From positions 1,178,001-1,242,000 of the forward strand of contig JAFFSR010000264.1 in the NCBI GenBank assembly GCA_017163975.1: 64,000 bases of DNA, read 5' to 3'. A model generated the notes under the pieces. The model was not told where the DNA came from. It did not search any database and saw only the letters and a program-made list of their open reading frames with translations. Numbering within the stretch: the stretch's first letter is position 1; every line of letters begins with the position of its first letter. Of the stretch, positions 24,301 through 39,200 are shown one piece after another. A program made the position numbers and the translations under genes. The DNA is from Anastatus disparis (Eukaryota; Arthropoda; Insecta; Hymenoptera; Eupelmidae).

Positions 24301-24873
24301 ATCATGTAAGATTTAAATTGATTTAATTGAAAATTAAATGCATAATATTATAATAGAATATGAATTATATAAATAATATAAAAAATCAATCGTAGATGCA
24401 GTTTTATCTATTAATAAAATAAACATGATGTAAAAAACTTTCTTTCTAAAAAAAATTTTCATTAGGATTCAAGAAAAAAAAATTTATTTATATCGATTCT
24501 TTTTTATTGCATAATAATATAGTCCTTGTATACAACATAAAATTCAGTCAATCTTAAAAAAACTTAAATATTTCCATGATTCAAACGTTTAAAAAAAAAA
24601 CTATCAAAAACCAGTCCAATAAAATGCATTCTTTAATGCGCTCCAGCACCTCATACTCATATATATAAAAAGTAAAAAAAAATTTCTCTTTCTTATTAGA
24701 CAGAGCAATGGAAAGTGGAAGTAGCGAGACGCTTGCCAAATTTGGAAAAGCTCGACGGAGAGCCGTTAATTGACAAAAATCTAGAAGAACAGCAGCAAGA
24801 GCAATCGTCGCCAAGTCAAGTACCTAAGAGCAACGAAGCTCAATCGCAAATGACTAAACAGCCAGAAACTTAA
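21387..24873 (+). CDS. DNAL1: Dynein axonemal light chain 1
   Basis: Three exons, 21387-21585, 22991-23268 and 24700-24873, join in frame to 216 residues (human DNAL1 is about 190). The N-terminus has the family pattern [16 protein letters not shown], then PPIERMD and [13 protein letters not shown]22-type leucine-rich repeats follow ([50 protein letters not shown]), with a cap region containing [17 protein letters not shown]1 binds the motor domain of the outer-arm dynein gamma heavy chain and tethers it to the axonemal microtubule, so in an insect it should act in sperm flagella and mechanosensory cilia. The C-terminal tail after the cap is longer than in human and rich in Gln and Ser. The ATG at 21387 gives the conserved start. 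Introns are 1405 and 1431 bp, the first carrying a SINE just before exon 2. Confidence 0.95.
22741..22930 (-). mobile_element. tRNA-derived SINE, copy 4
   Basis: On the minus strand it has the complete head (GTCTTCAGTAGCTCAGTCGG box A, GTTCGAATCCCGCTCT box B region), a body (ACATGTGCTTCGTT, ACACACTAAAAACC) and a tail ACGTTAAAAGAA. It lies in DNAL1 intron 1 and ends about 60 bp before exon 2, so it sits across the likely branch-point region. Confidence 0.85.
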
Positions 24874-25067
24874 TATGGACTTTAATATTTCAAGATTTTT
24901 CATTGCTAGGTGTTCAGTGGGAGAAATAATAATAAATTTAATTTAGATTTTAGAAAATGTTATTGTTTTATCAAGATTTTCATTTCTAAACATTATTTTT
25001 ACTTTAAGTTTTCCATAAAAATTATTGAAAAATTTTCCATCGCAACTTCCAATGGCACTATTCAAGG

Positions 25068-25078
25068 AATAAAATAAA
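25068..25078 (+). promoter_or_regulatory. Candidate poly(A) signals of DNAL1
   Basis: Two overlapping AATAAA hexamers lie about 195 bp after the DNAL1 stop codon. An earlier AATAAA-like run near 24930 is an alternative. Confidence 0.45.
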
Positions 25079-28000
25079 CTTTGATTCGTATAAATTAGAC
25101 AAAAATTAAAAAAGATTGATATGATTTATGAATTATTTATTTTAATCAATTACCTTCGTCATTAATAAAAAGAAAATCAGGAAATCTGTATTATCTGTAT
25201 TACATATAAAGCTACGTCCATTATACAACTAGTGAGTAACTTCTTTTGTCTTGTATATAGTGCTTTATTTATAGTTCAAGTGAGCATAGCACATCATTTA
25301 TTAATTCAGTGGACAGTAAAGTGTCAATTACTGTCTGATGATTGTAAGCGCGAAAATTGTCTCCCTTCAATCAGCTTTCGAAATAATAAAGTATATATTA
25401 CTATTAAAATAAAAATAAAATTTTTTTTATTTTTATTTTAATAATAATGGCTTACCATTAACTCGAAAAGTGAGCCAAGTTCGGAATATTTCATTCATTC
25501 GAAATAATTGGACAATTTTGATTCTAAAATAATTTGAAATTTTCCTTTGTTTTTTAAGTTGATAAAATGACCACAGTTGTACCGAAAATAAAACAGTATA
25601 TGTAACAGGGAGCAAAATCTATTTTTCCTTCGGGTGACCATGATGCTTGCTTTGCTTCATATACGCCCTTTGCCTTTCAGTTGCACACTATACTAATTTA
25701 TTTAACTTTTGTAATGAAATTAGTTTATTACACACAGAGTACAAAGTGCGTGTAAATAAAGGAAAATAAATAATAACAACAGAAATTTTAATGAAAATAT
25801 TAATTGTATAAATAATACACAAAGATAAATTTTACAATTAGTATAGTGTCAATAAATCTAATTTAAAGCAATTGATCGTTAAACATTGACTAAAGGAAAT
25901 CAAGATTTCAAGATATATTTGTGAAAGTAAGAGAAAATGTCTTATAAAACCTTGATTTATCAAGTTATTTCTAAAACAAATCCAAAAAGGGCACAAAGGA
26001 TTATATTTTAAATATTTTTTATTTATATTTTCTCAAGCAAATTAACGATCGTACTCATTAAATTTTTCATTTTGGCACAATGTTTTGAGGTGGCATCGTG
26101 CACAGGATGGGTATACTAATTAGTTGATAAACTAATTTTATGGATGATCTATACATACAACGTAGATATCTAGGAAAACTTTGACTTGTGATAAAATATT
26201 AAAATAAATTACATAAGCAATGGTAAGCTTGTATTACAAAAAATAATATTTAATAATTTCATCAACAAACCTAAATATCGATAAGGCAAATCGATTTTTT
26301 TGTAAAAGATAAATCATTATTAACAATTTGCATATCTGAAAGATTCATGGTTTGCCGATACAATGAAAATCCCCTATTTTCAGCAGCAGCAGTTCATAAG
26401 GATATTCTTTTTGATGCTTGGCAAATTTTTGTCAATCTGAAAAATAATTATTATTAGTATTTTCTTGAAAATCAGAAAAAAATTTTTTTGATTAATAACA
26501 ATCCTAAAACATTTAGATCGATCTTACGTTAATGCTCACTTGCCTACTTAGATTTTCTCGATTCACATTAATTTTGGCACTCAATAGAGACTTTAATAAA
26601 GTCTCCGACAATCAATTATTAGTGAGTAATGCCAATAATTTATTATTCAGTAGTCTGACAAGTGTAAGAATGTTAAAAGCGCATTAAACATTAATCGCGG
26701 GCTTCTTGAAAAGCCAAAATTTCATTTGGTAATATAAATGTCATGCTTAACTTGATTACTCGAGTCTTTGGCATAAAATGTTTTTTTAAATTCAAATATT
26801 TTTATGTTCTTTCTCATTTTGCTTTCTAAATCGATGTAAATTCGAGTGGACAAATCATTAATAAAATTCTTTAGATATTCAAAACCAAACGCAAGGGATT
26901 TTATTATTTAATTTTTAAACCTTGTTTGCATTATTTTTATACTTCTCAAAAATAGAATTATAATAAAATAAAATAATTAGTGATAGTTTAGAAATCCCTT
27001 AATCATTTAAAAATTTCGCCCAATCTTTTCGTTTCTAATAAGGTAACACTTTGTACTTCAATAAAAAAAAATATATAGTGCAATTAGGTAGTAAGTGCAT
27101 AATTGTCCAACTATGCACTTATGTAAGTAAGATAAGTTCTTTTTTTATAAGAAAGAAATGGAAGGTATTTATATATTTTTACAGTAAATTTATGATTGAT
27201 TTAGGATTGGATGTAACATCTTGTCTAGAATGTTACGTCCTTACTGTTAATTGTTAATCAATTTGAATTTTAAACAATGAATTAATGAATAATTATTCGT
27301 TTATGTGAATTTATATTAATCTCGTTACATTTTACGTAATATTTTTAATATAAATTATTTCTTTACATAATTAACAAATCAATGAAATGAACTCGTTAAA
27401 AAAATGGTGATGATAAAATAGATATTTTTTTTGTATCATGAATACTAAAAGATGACGTTCAGTACATAAATATTTATTTGATAATATTGTTATTGCACAT
27501 GAAGTGATGTTGAAGCTAGAAGTTTAATATTTTACAAATAAGTCACCATTTCATGAAGGACATTATTAATGAAGTACAATGTACGTAATAAAAGCATAAA
27601 TAATTTTTAATTTAATAATTAAAATTGCACCATAAAAATAATTGTACGATTCTATATGAATTTCTTTTTGACATACCGAGGGCTTAAAAAAGGTTTTTTA
27701 TTTCCTCAACTTATCATATATTTAACTTACTCTTTACTGGAGTTATCATTTTTTTTTATTTATCTCAAAATTTAATAATCTCAATATTTTCTTATACGTA
27801 CTGCGGCTAAGGTTGCACTGAACAATATTGTTTTAATTTACATAAATTTGTTAAATTACATCTATATATCTTATTTATTGACTGAATAACTTTTTTTTAA
27901 ACCAATGTTAAATTCTAAATTTCGTGACGTTAATAAAATTTACATATAATTAATACTCATATTTATTTGTTTATGAATGTTTATAATTTTAACTTATTTA

Positions 28001-31000
28001 ATTAAATTCAATTTTTTTATGAATCTACACTTCATAAATTATATATCATCTTTTGATTTCATCAATTAAAAATCAGCAACCAAAATGCCTCTTAAACACT
28101 TTAAATATTTTCACGTATACATACTTTTCCCAAAGAAAATACCATGCTTAATAATATCAGTGTGTCATAAAAAATATCAGTGAAACGAAAAATATATACA
28201 CGCAGCCATTGACTAAGCAACGCATCACCCAGTACAAGACCTACAGTAGCTATAAGTAGCACCTGGTTAATATATCATTACGTTTTACGCTTGAGACGCG
28301 AGCACATGTATTTTAATATATATATTTAACATTTCTTCACTTGCAATCAAGGGACAAGTTATTATATCTGACAAAATTTTTATCAACAGGTAAGATTTAA
28401 TACTTGATATTTCAAAAATTTTTAAATCCAATAAGGACATTTAAAATTTTGTGTATATTTAATGCTTATAATTTATATCTGTATTTTATTATTCGAAACA
28501 TGTTTTTATTTACTTGAATCAAAATAAAAACTCTTAAAAATAAGATTTTTAAATTATTTCAACTAATTTTTAAATAATTTTTAAAATTATATTTTATAAA
28601 ACTGCAACAAAAAACATTAATATTTATATGTTTGCGAAATTTCTTTCGAAAAATTCGTATACAGAACAATTTTAATAATATATTTATTAATAATTGAAAA
28701 AAAAATCAAGTTATTCCAAGTAAATAAATTAAAAATAAATATTTTTAATATGATTTTGATACAAGATAAATCTTGGGTAAAAAACCATTTAAGTTAAATT
28801 CAAACAATTCTCACTGAATAAATCTGTTTTATTTACCTTGTCAGTGCCAAGTTTAAATAATATTGAGAAACTCAACTGATAATTCATTGTACACACACTG
28901 AAAAAGTTATTAAACTTTACAGAATGCAGTATTATTTTTCAATTTTTACAGTAAAAGTACATTGCAATTTTTTTTATTTTAATGTTTAAATACATATAAA
29001 CAATAACTATAATTAAAATAAAATAAGGCAAAAATTGTTATATTTTTATCGCAAAGCTACCTATTTTCCCGAAAAGCAAAATATTATTTTTTTCTTCTTC
29101 ACAAATTTTTATTCAGTCATATTTTATATATTGCCGCAATTAATAAAATAATTATTTACTCAAAAAGAAATAATATTTAATAATTCTAATATCGTTAATT
29201 GACTTATTAGGTATACTGAAATATTTGCTCTTTTCATCACGTACATAATTGACTGTGGCGACTTTAGAAAAAAAATGAGTACTAGCCATAAATTGCCTAA
29301 TTAAACATAAGTAAAATGTGTAAAATGATACGTAACGTTTTCATTATACAATTGATAAATGTTCATGTACATGACATGAAAAGTTTATAATAAATGTCAT
29401 CATTTTAAGTAATATGAACATAACGTAAAATCACTATTAAAAGATTTTCATTATGTTCTTTTGATGCTCAAAAAGTAAAACAAGAAGTTATTTAAAAATC
29501 TTTTTTAAATTATTGTTCTACTTCGCGCGTTTAAACTTTTTATATTTCTATATAAAGATGTGCATAACTATAAATAAACAACAAATTTTTTGTCCACTAA
29601 AAGTAACCTTCTACTTTTTTTTTAAGTACAGTTAGGCCACTAAAAATAAAAATCGCGTAAGATACAACGCACTATAAATAACGTTAAAACATGTAAAAAT
29701 AAGAAGAAAAAAAAGAGGCGAACATATTTACAACGTAATAACTGCGAACAATTAACATAAGAATTTCTTTTCTCTCTTAGCTGAAAAAATAAGATTATAT
29801 GCCAATGTCCATAAATTGTTAAGTTATAAGAAAAAACATTTGCCACCACCGTCGATTGGCTAATTATCCATGAAACTATTAGAGGATGTCCTTTAGAACA
29901 AAAATTATATAAGTCGCTTTAACTCGACGTGCATATGAAATTTTTGTTATATAAACAGTTTCTTCTTTTTTTTTTTATTCTTAAGAAAAATATACTGCAT
30001 TTTCTTTTTAATTATAAAATCATTAGTTCATATGTCCTCATAAAAACGATGTTAGCTAGAAGTTTTAATAAAATAACGTGGAAGGTACGATAATAATTCA
30101 AAATTTTACTACGCGAACAACAATCGCTTTATTCATTCGGGCATAGCAAGTACATTGGACTATCAGTGGAGAAAATAGGTCATTCCCTTGAAGGAGGGAG
30201 GAGGAGCAGTTGTGTTTACGTGTAGCTTATATATTCTATTTTTTGGATTTTCCATTCTCATTTTAGGAAGAAAAAATGCACTTTCTATCAAAATTTATCA
30301 TAAAATGGTACACTCTTAACCACTTTTAAATTATCATATAAAATATTAAACTAAAAAATATTGAGTAGATAATTCTTGAATTAAAATTACAAAGAATTAC
30401 TAAGATAATTCGATTTTTTATTGCATACATCATTAGCATCTAAAACTTGTAGATAAAGGATTATTAAAAAAAAATAATATCTTTCATAAAACTGCTACCA
30501 GCTAATAACCAATCGCGTTTAATGCAAAAATAATTCAAATAAAAGTAATTTTCACTTATTAATCTACTCTTAAAGTCAAGAACAATAATTATGAATTTTT
30601 AATAGCTAAATATTGTTTGTTTTCTTCTCTGATTATCATACAAACGTTTATTATCTTCTCTAACATTACCTGAAAATAAAAAATAAGGAGAGAATCAGAA
30701 ATTTTTTTTATTAAATATGCAAGCGGTATGAAGATGAAGTGAAATATTATTTGTCAACGTAATAGTATATCGATGCAATAAAGCTAATATACAAACCGCA
30801 TTAAAATAAATCAGCACCGCAAAAGCTAACTGGAAGGTGTCAAGGACTGAATTATCTTTCTTACTTTACAAAATGTACTTCCGATGCAATGATTGATATA
30901 CAATATCAGGTTATTATATTAGCTTTTAATTTCAGTTTGATATAATTAATAGATAATCGATGATCGCTAAAAGAGATTTTAAATATTCGTATTAACTTTT

Positions 31001-33080
31001 TTTCAGAATTATTTTATTAACGTTAAATTTTATTTCTAAATTCAACTTTTTTGGGTTGATTAATTTATTTTCTACCAAAAAAATTTGTTGTATATTATTC
31101 GTTGTATTAATAAATATCTTATTACTTTATCATTACCTTGTATTTTCAAATTTTCATTATAATCAAAAATTTTAAGTTCTTGGATAATTAATGAAATCGT
31201 ATAATTAATGCGATTTCAGTGTCTCATTAAATTATAAACATGACAAAAACATTACATAATAATAAACATTAACCAAAAGTAAATTAATATTTAATATATA
31301 AAATAAATCTAAAATATATTAAGCTAAGGAGACTTTATCAATGAATAATGAAATTATCATGTTAAATTTTCATAACATGCTAAATATAAAATCTAAAAAA
31401 ACGAATCTTTCATACAAGCAATTTGAAAATTTAAATTCAAAGTTTAAAAATAAAAGCAGAATTATAATTACAACTCGTATTTGATTTATTGAAAAAAAAA
31501 GATTGATTAAAATGACATCGATATTGTGGTATACATCCATTGTAAAAGAATCTTTTTTCCATTGAATTCGCATATAACTCGGCATGTTATATGACAGTGT
31601 ATGTGTTATTGTATAATAGTCAATGGCATTCGACGGTTATTCATAACCTCATAACTTACTATTTTTATTTTTTACTTTGAATAATGAGGTTGTTGAGCTC
31701 ATTTGTAGTCTTAAATTAGTAATCTATGAGAATATTAAATATCGTAATGAATAAATAGTTTGATCAAATTTTTATAAAAGTTAACATAAATCAAAATTTT
31801 TAATTAAAAAAATATGAAACATTTTAACTACATAAAATTCAATACAATAACTATTTGTTCAAAAATATTCAATTCCCTGGAAAATCCATAAATTTTTCTT
31901 AATTATTAGGCAATCACTCCAAAGGAAATTTCAACATTCATCATTTATAATTACTCATATTAAAAATTAAAAAAGTCACTTTTAGAAAAAATTATCAAGA
32001 CAAAAAAAAGAACATGATTTAATAACTTCCACATCCGCACAATGCAAACATACAAAATAAAGTTCATCACAGTAACTCTCGAAAAAAAGTACTAAAGCTC
32101 CATCCTATAAGCGCTTATGGACCTTTAAGGTTTTCCTTATCTAAACTTTTCGTATGTACCAACTGTACTACACGTTCCGTACTTCACATTCAGTACTAAT
32201 ACTTTCCATCTAAACATACACGAACACACATAGCCAACGTTAAAGCTTGCGCGAGATCGTGTATTAAATGGAAGAAGAAGAGGAAGAAAAAAAAGGAAAA
32301 AAGAAAAGCGCATAAAAGAAAGAATGGGGAAAAAAAGAAGAAAAATGGGAACACGGGGGTTCTGTGCTCTCAAAGAAGACGTACAGATGCACAACCAACT
32401 AATATACATTCTACCTTATAACTATACGGGGTGGTTAAAAAGCTAAGGAAATATGTTAGAGTAGAATTTAGTTGAGAGAAAAAACGTATTATGTACCATA
32501 TACATATGTATATACGTAGAGAAAAAGAATTCATTTAATTTCGTGACTCAGAAAGTTTTAATTTGAATTAAATGAAACCCTTTTTAAACAGAAGCAGTCC
32601 GTTATTTTGATTAGAAAAAATTTTTCAACCCAAGCTGTTGAAATAATATTATCATTAAACGTTTCTTTGTTAAAAAAAATTTTTTTAAATGCGTAAGCTT
32701 GTCATATTTTATATTGTATTTTTCCTAATAATTATTGATCAAAATTATTATGGATATTTCCATACTTTGCCTAAGAATTTCAATCAAGAAAGCAAATAAG
32801 AACATGATAAAAAATTCCCAATAATTTGATATTTATTATTAAATTTAAAAAAAAAGCCTTGACCTCAATAAAATTTCAACTTTAAATGAAATTCCAAAAA
32901 TTAAAAAATATAAAAATAAAATTTCTACTTTTAATCGAAGTGCCCCATATATTTGAAATTCTTGTTCACCCTGTATAATAATACCTATACCTATACACGC
33001 GCGCGTACATAGATGCACACCAAAGCCAAGTATTACATAGCCATTGCCAACAACCTCCCTTTGCGTCATATACCTTGTAC
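25079..33080. other. Long non-coding A+T-rich intergenic region
   Basis: I find no exon with protein-family similarity on either strand. Open frames are short, of biased composition, and several start with non-ATG codons. Slightly GC-richer patches occur near 28.19-28.31 kb (CACGCAGCCATTGACTAAGC...) and 30.11-30.23 kb (purine-rich GAAGGAGGGAGGAGGAGCAG). They could be regulatory, but nothing in them identifies a role. No SINE copy was seen between 23 and 36 kb. Confidence 0.5.
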
Positions 33081-33205
33081 GTGTGTGTGCGTGAAAACTT
33101 TAACACACGCAAACTAACTTGTGACTTTAGCTATTTACATTAAAGTAGCGCGAGTGTGTGATATTTTGAAGCGTCAAGTTATAGACTAGCTAACCGTACA
33201 AGATG
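33081..33205 (+). promoter_or_regulatory. Possible promoter and non-coding first exon of the PNPO-like gene
   Basis: A locally GC-richer patch with CpG and GT/CA runs ends in ACAAGAT followed by the donor GTGAGTGATT. A strong acceptor, TTTTGTTTCAG, stands at 36170-36180, about 75 bp before the PNPO-like ATG, so that gene must have an upstream leader exon. This patch is the best-looking donor candidate, but other sites are possible and no transcription start motif is decisive. Confidence 0.25.
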
Positions 33206-36180
33206 TGAGTGATTTGCAATCTAACTCGCGCTATTATACATTTTTACCTGTTTTTCATTTTTTTAATTCGCGATATATGCGTTGATTTTTACTTTTTTAT
33301 TGGGATTTTATTTTTACTTCGAGAAAATATGATTGTTTTCAAGTGTTATTTAATTAAGAAGAATTGAATTGTGAGATTTAACTGTCTGCGGGATTGTTTG
33401 CCTGGCTACTTTGTATTTTGTTTGTGAGTATTTTTTGTAATCTGTGTAAGAAGTTATTTTTTACCGAAAAAAAATGTAATTGCATTTAAATTTTTTTAGT
33501 TACAAATTTAAGTATTATAATACATTTTAAAGAAGATTATATAATCTGATTCGTATAAACATGTTATAAAATTTTAATTTAATCGTTTAAAATTGAAAAA
33601 AAAATTTATTGGTATAAATTTTATTAAATTTTTCTATTTTATATCTTGGGACTCAATAAAATTTTAATAATCGTTGTATTCTACATGCAATATTATATTT
33701 TAATAGAAAAAATAAATTGTAAGATATAAATTATAAGAAAAGTTATACCAATCTTAAGAAAAATTCAAGTATCTTGAAAAAAAATAAATAATGAGCAATT
33801 TAGTTAATAATAGTTTACAAGATTGTAAATTAGACTTACGTTGTTTTTAAACTAACAATTTCTCACCTGGAATTAACTGTCATTTCAGATTTTTATTTCT
33901 CTTAATGACTGTTATTTTAGATTTTTATTTTTCTGAATGATTCGAAATCTAGAAGTTTGTTTAATTCTACAGTGTTTTTTCTTCTTACAAAAAAGACAAA
34001 AATTATAAAATTGAATAATAAAAATTCTAATGATGAATAATAAAATTGTATAAATCAAATAATCCGTGAGGAAAGAGAAACGAATTGAGCTTCAAAATTT
34101 TATATTTTTTAATAACAATAAACAATTAATTATTTTTACACCAAAAACCATATAATTTCACTAATTTTTATTAAAAAATAATTTTTACTGTATAAATTAC
34201 CAATAGCATATAATTGAGCCATCATAAAACACAAAATGAGCAGTTAATATATTTATATTCATCTATACATTTCTTTACATAAAAAGTCAACTTCTATCTA
34301 CTTTATTTTAATAATTATAATAGGATCAATTACAATACGTTACATAAAATCAAGATAAGAAGAGTAAATTACAAAACTTCATTTCTCACTAGCAATTTTT
34401 TATTGCTCATAAAAATTCTCAATTAATTGTGCTAAAATTGTATTGATAAGATGATTATTAATTCAATCATCTATAAAAATGTAAAATATTTTTCCAAACG
34501 ACTGTAAATTGATTATGATAATTTTTAATGTTCGATAAACAATTTAAATATCTCATATAATGCAGTTACGTGATTTATTAAGATTTGAATATATTTGTTT
34601 TATTCAATAATCTATAAAAAGATACAATTTCGAATTGCAATTATCACATAAATTCGTTATAATTAATTTCATTGAGTTCGAGAAAAATATTAAAGATCAA
34701 CATTTTTATTGATCGTTATATAAATGATACTAAAACATTAAAATCATCTTTAGTAATGATTGAAAGATAAAAAAAAAAGTTAATTAAGCACTGCATTAAG
34801 ACAAGACTGACTCAATACATTACATATTAAATTATAGAAAAAATATACTGCTTTCATCCTTCATAAAAAAAGAAGGATCAATCATAAATATTAATGAATC
34901 ATCGAATTACCGATATCCGAAATTCATGAATAAAAATGCATATATCTTTAATTTTAGAACATAAAAAAAACTATAAAAAGGTAAAAACAAATAGCGTTTA
35001 ATCGACAAAAACTTTGCATTATGTAAATTAAAAAGTTAAATTCCCCGAGTATACTTTGATATTTAATTTTTTTTATCCATACTTTTAATATCAAGTGCAC
35101 ATAGAAAGCTCGAGGGACAAAACTATCGCGTTACCATTAGCAAACACCATGATTGAGTAACTAGATTAATGTCTATCCTTTCATATTATGAGATTTTTTC
35201 TTTCTTATTCACTAAAATCTTACTCGACTGATACATAATAGGCTGCACTCTAGTTATTCATTGATTATTATCTATTCGTGCTGTGCTATTATTGATTTTA
35301 ATAATGGAGTAATTTAATCTTATGTATATGGTTATTAACCGATTATCAATGATTGTTGATACAGTGTTTAAACAAATTTTTATTGTTAATTTCAATTCTT
35401 ACTAAAATTCAAATTAATGAAAAATATATAAAAAATTTACTGACTTTTAATATTTGTCATTTTATTAATGAAAATTTAGATAAATAAAATAAATCAAGAA
35501 GGCAAAGTCTGTATTTAAGAAAATTATTTTACTTCAAATATTCTGATACAACATCCTAATTTTGCGATTTATTCTCGTTTCTTATAAAAGCTTAACATTA
35601 AAACTTACTGTCAAACAAATCTCTTTAAAATATTTTAAATTATTTAAAACTTTCTTTTTGCAAAATCATCAAAAGATATTTCAAAATAAAACGATTAATA
35701 AATCAATGAAAAAACCATTTTAAAATTTATTAAATTGATTTTTTATTTGAGCTTCAATTCAAATTCTTTTCATGTAATTTAAGAAGCAATAGAAAGCAAT
35801 TTACCTTTATTGGTGCATAAGAAATAGTAGAAACATTTGTTGACTACAGTAAAATCCCCATAAGACTAGAATGTGTTACACGTGAAAATTTTTTATAGCA
35901 TATCAATATGCCAAGCACGATTTTTTAAGGCAATTTTCAAAAAGTTCAAATTTCAAATCTCAGAAAAGTTCAAAAAAACATATGCCTCAAGAAATTAAGG
36001 GAAAGTTAATTTTATGGAAAATAAATTTTTCATCGCGAAATCAATGAATCTTTATAAAAAAGAAATAATAAAAATTTCTTTCATGCGATTCTGTTTTACT
36101 ATTTTAAATGAATTTGGAAAGATTTTTACTTAGGTTTTATAAACTTAAAAAATTTATTATTTTATTTTGTTTTGTTTCAG

Positions 36181-36255
36181 ATATCGAACGAAATTTCAGC
36201 CATCATTTAGAAGCTATTGCCTAAAGTTTTTCTCTTCTGAATAATTAAAAATACC
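36181..36255 (+). other. 5' UTR segment of the PNPO-like gene
   Basis: It follows the acceptor TTTTGTTTCAG and runs to the ATG at 36256. It contains no upstream ATG except within a short CATCATT-type context with no start codon. The exon boundary is inferred from the acceptor alone. Confidence 0.5.
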
Positions 36256-39200
36256 ATGACGTTAAACGATGAAATCTCAGATTTGGCGTTTATAGAATTA
36301 AAATCGGACGATCCATATGATTTGTTTAAAGAATGGCATAAAGAAGCATGTGAATTTTCTACAGGATTACCAAATGCGCTTTGTTTAGCTACAGTATCAA
36401 AGTAATTAAAATTTGCTTTTCAGTTTACGTTAAGTTAAAAATAGAATGAAAATTTTTTTCAACTTGAAAATCTTTTATTAAATAAATTCAAATCGAGAGG
36501 TCCTCAGTGGCTCACTTAGTAGAGCGGTGGATTCATAATCTCGAGGTCTCGAGTTCGAATCCCGCTCTCGGCTGATTTATACAAGCACCATTGTACGTTA
36601 CATGTGCTTTGTTTACAAACATACTGAGAAACCTCCATCGCTAATTAGCATCGTAATGATAACATACATACAGCGATGTTAAATAAAATAAAAAAATAAA
36701 TAAAAAAATAAATATTAATATTTTCATTGATGATTGTCTATATAAAAAATACTTAACTTTGAATTTTTTTTGATAAATCTTTATTGATTTTTAGAGACCT
36801 AAAAGTTAGTGCCAGACATGTAGTTTTAAGAAGACTCGAAGAGGATGGTTTTGTTGTTTATACTGATAATCGAAGTAGAAAATCGAAAGAATTGGTAAAT
36901 AAATTTTTTTGATACATTATTTCTAATATGCATATATTATTGATTGCTTTTATTTTTTAATTGAAAGCTGTAATTAATAAATAAAAAATATAAAGTTTCT
37001 TTTTAATTAACTAATTTTTTTTATTTTTAAGTCAGAAGTACCACAAGCAGCAATGTGCTTTTTATGGGCCTATATTAACGAAAAACAACAAAAAATTGCT
37101 CGGCAAGTAAGTGCTTATTGACACATAAAATTTATTCATTAATAATTTTAATTTAAACGCAATTGTTATAATTATAATTTGAATTTAAAAAACATGTGTA
37201 ACTGGAATCTCGGTATTATTGGAATATTTCTTTTTTATGTAAACCAAAAAAGCTGGTGATCGAAAACAAAATTTTGTTATCTTTTAATCAACAAGTTTTA
37301 TTATAATTTTGGAAAAATAAATGTTACAGAAAGTATTTCATAACAAAATTTAAATTTAAACAAATGTTTTAAAGAATCGACGTAAAAAATCAAAACTTTC
37401 CGATAAAATAGTTAAGAATTCAATTTTTTTAAACGCTTTAATAAAATAAAATTACGAATAAAATTTAACAAGGAGTATTACTTTATGAAACTTCATCGAA
37501 ATTTTTCCATAGATTTTTTTTCATAAATTTAATTTCTTTATAACTTTTAGAAAAAATTAAACTTTAACGTGATTTTTTTATGAAAAAGTTTTCCTATAAT
37601 CGTTTATACGCTTTTAAAAAATAACAACGTCTTTTTGCAAACTTTACTTCAAAAGTCATCGACGTTTATATGAGCAAATCCGTCAAACTTTTAATTTAAA
37701 AAAAATAATTCAACCTTTGCTTTTTGTAGAACACTTCAAAAACCAATCATTTTTACTTTTAATCACTTGAAATAATAAGAAAAAAATGAGGTTATTCATT
37801 TTCAAAAAGATTTTTTTTAAATAATAACGTACAAAATTTGATTCACACCAAATGAAATATTTTGAAAAATAGTCATGATTACGAAGCTTCCATGATTTGT
37901 AATTTAAGTGTGCCAACCGAAAAATTCATTGGACACCAGTAATGGTGATTTTAAAAAAATAATATAATTTTTTATCTATGCAGAGCACGTTAACGCGTAA
38001 CATAGCATTTTTTTACTTTTTAAAATGAATAATTTTAACGTATGAAAATATGAAAAAAGGAAACATATTTTCTGTTAAACTGCAAAAAGAATTTAATTTT
38101 TATTTTACAAAAATTTTAAACGACATGTAGCTTTTATTTAGTAATTCACAATAATTCGTTAAAATTTCATAAATTATTGATTAAAATAAATACTTAAATT
38201 TTGTATATATTTACATTTTATTCACATTGAAGACTTTATGTGACATATAACAATATAGTATATTACGTAACAAGTGCGCGAAGGATGCGATTCACACACG
38301 AGCCGAGTTTGTCGCCCGAGCGAAGCGAGGGCGACAAAAAGGCGAGTGTGTGAACCGCATCGCGCACGTGTTGCGTATACTATTTTTTAAGACACCGTGG
38401 GCGAAACACAGACAATCGAAAACGACATTTTTACGGTCATAAAAAGCTACGAGTTTTGTTCGCTTCGCTCAGGTGACAATAAACGAGTAAATAACATATT
38501 TTAAATAAAAATACATATAAAAAAATATATATATATTATAAAAAAAAATATATATTACAAAAAAATATACATAACAAATTTACAAAAAAAATACATATTG
38601 CTAATCAAATAAATAAAATAAATAATTTAAAAGAACCAAATAAATTTAAGTATACAATTCATTTATTGATAAACTACTTAATGTACAAATATTTCATTAT
38701 TTTTTTTCATTTATTATAAAATTGACTATACACCTAACGTCAATTGATTCTTTCTCGAATCTTTTGAAATGTTCCAATAAAAACAAAAAAAAACAACGAG
38801 AAAGAATCCATTAACGGTGTGCTTGCAATTACTAAATTGATATTTAGCATTATCAACTCAATTAAAATCTGGTTTAATTTAAAAATAGAAATATACATAG
38901 CATATATATAGTATATTTCGAAATATACTATTACAATGTCAAAATGTTTTGGTTAGTTTTTTTTATGTATGAGAAAAACAATGACAAATGGTTCTAAAAT
39001 TTTTCGCGCACCGCAGTGTGTAAAAAGACTGCTTCGCACACTGAATACTGACACAAAAAACTGTGTTTCGCACACGGGTGTCTTAAAAAAATGATAAATC
39101 AATAAAACGACGAAATCTTTTATACCAAAGGTCAGAATAGAAGGTGACATGATTGTACTGGACAAGGACAGTTACAAGGAGCTTTATGAAAAGGATAAAC

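Noticed and set aside
25232..25441. 69-codon open frame with a signal-peptide-like start
   Set aside because: It begins at GTG, not ATG, and ends in low-complexity Lys/Ile/Phe sequence. No splice or family support.
32137..32409. 90-codon minus-strand frame rich in Phe and Leu
   Set aside because: It arises from a purine-rich simple repeat on the plus strand; composition alone explains the open frame.
38255..39090. Integrated viral segment, because of the CpG-rich composition
   Set aside because: No coding sequence or viral motif is present; hairpin and TIR structure are better explained by a mobile element.
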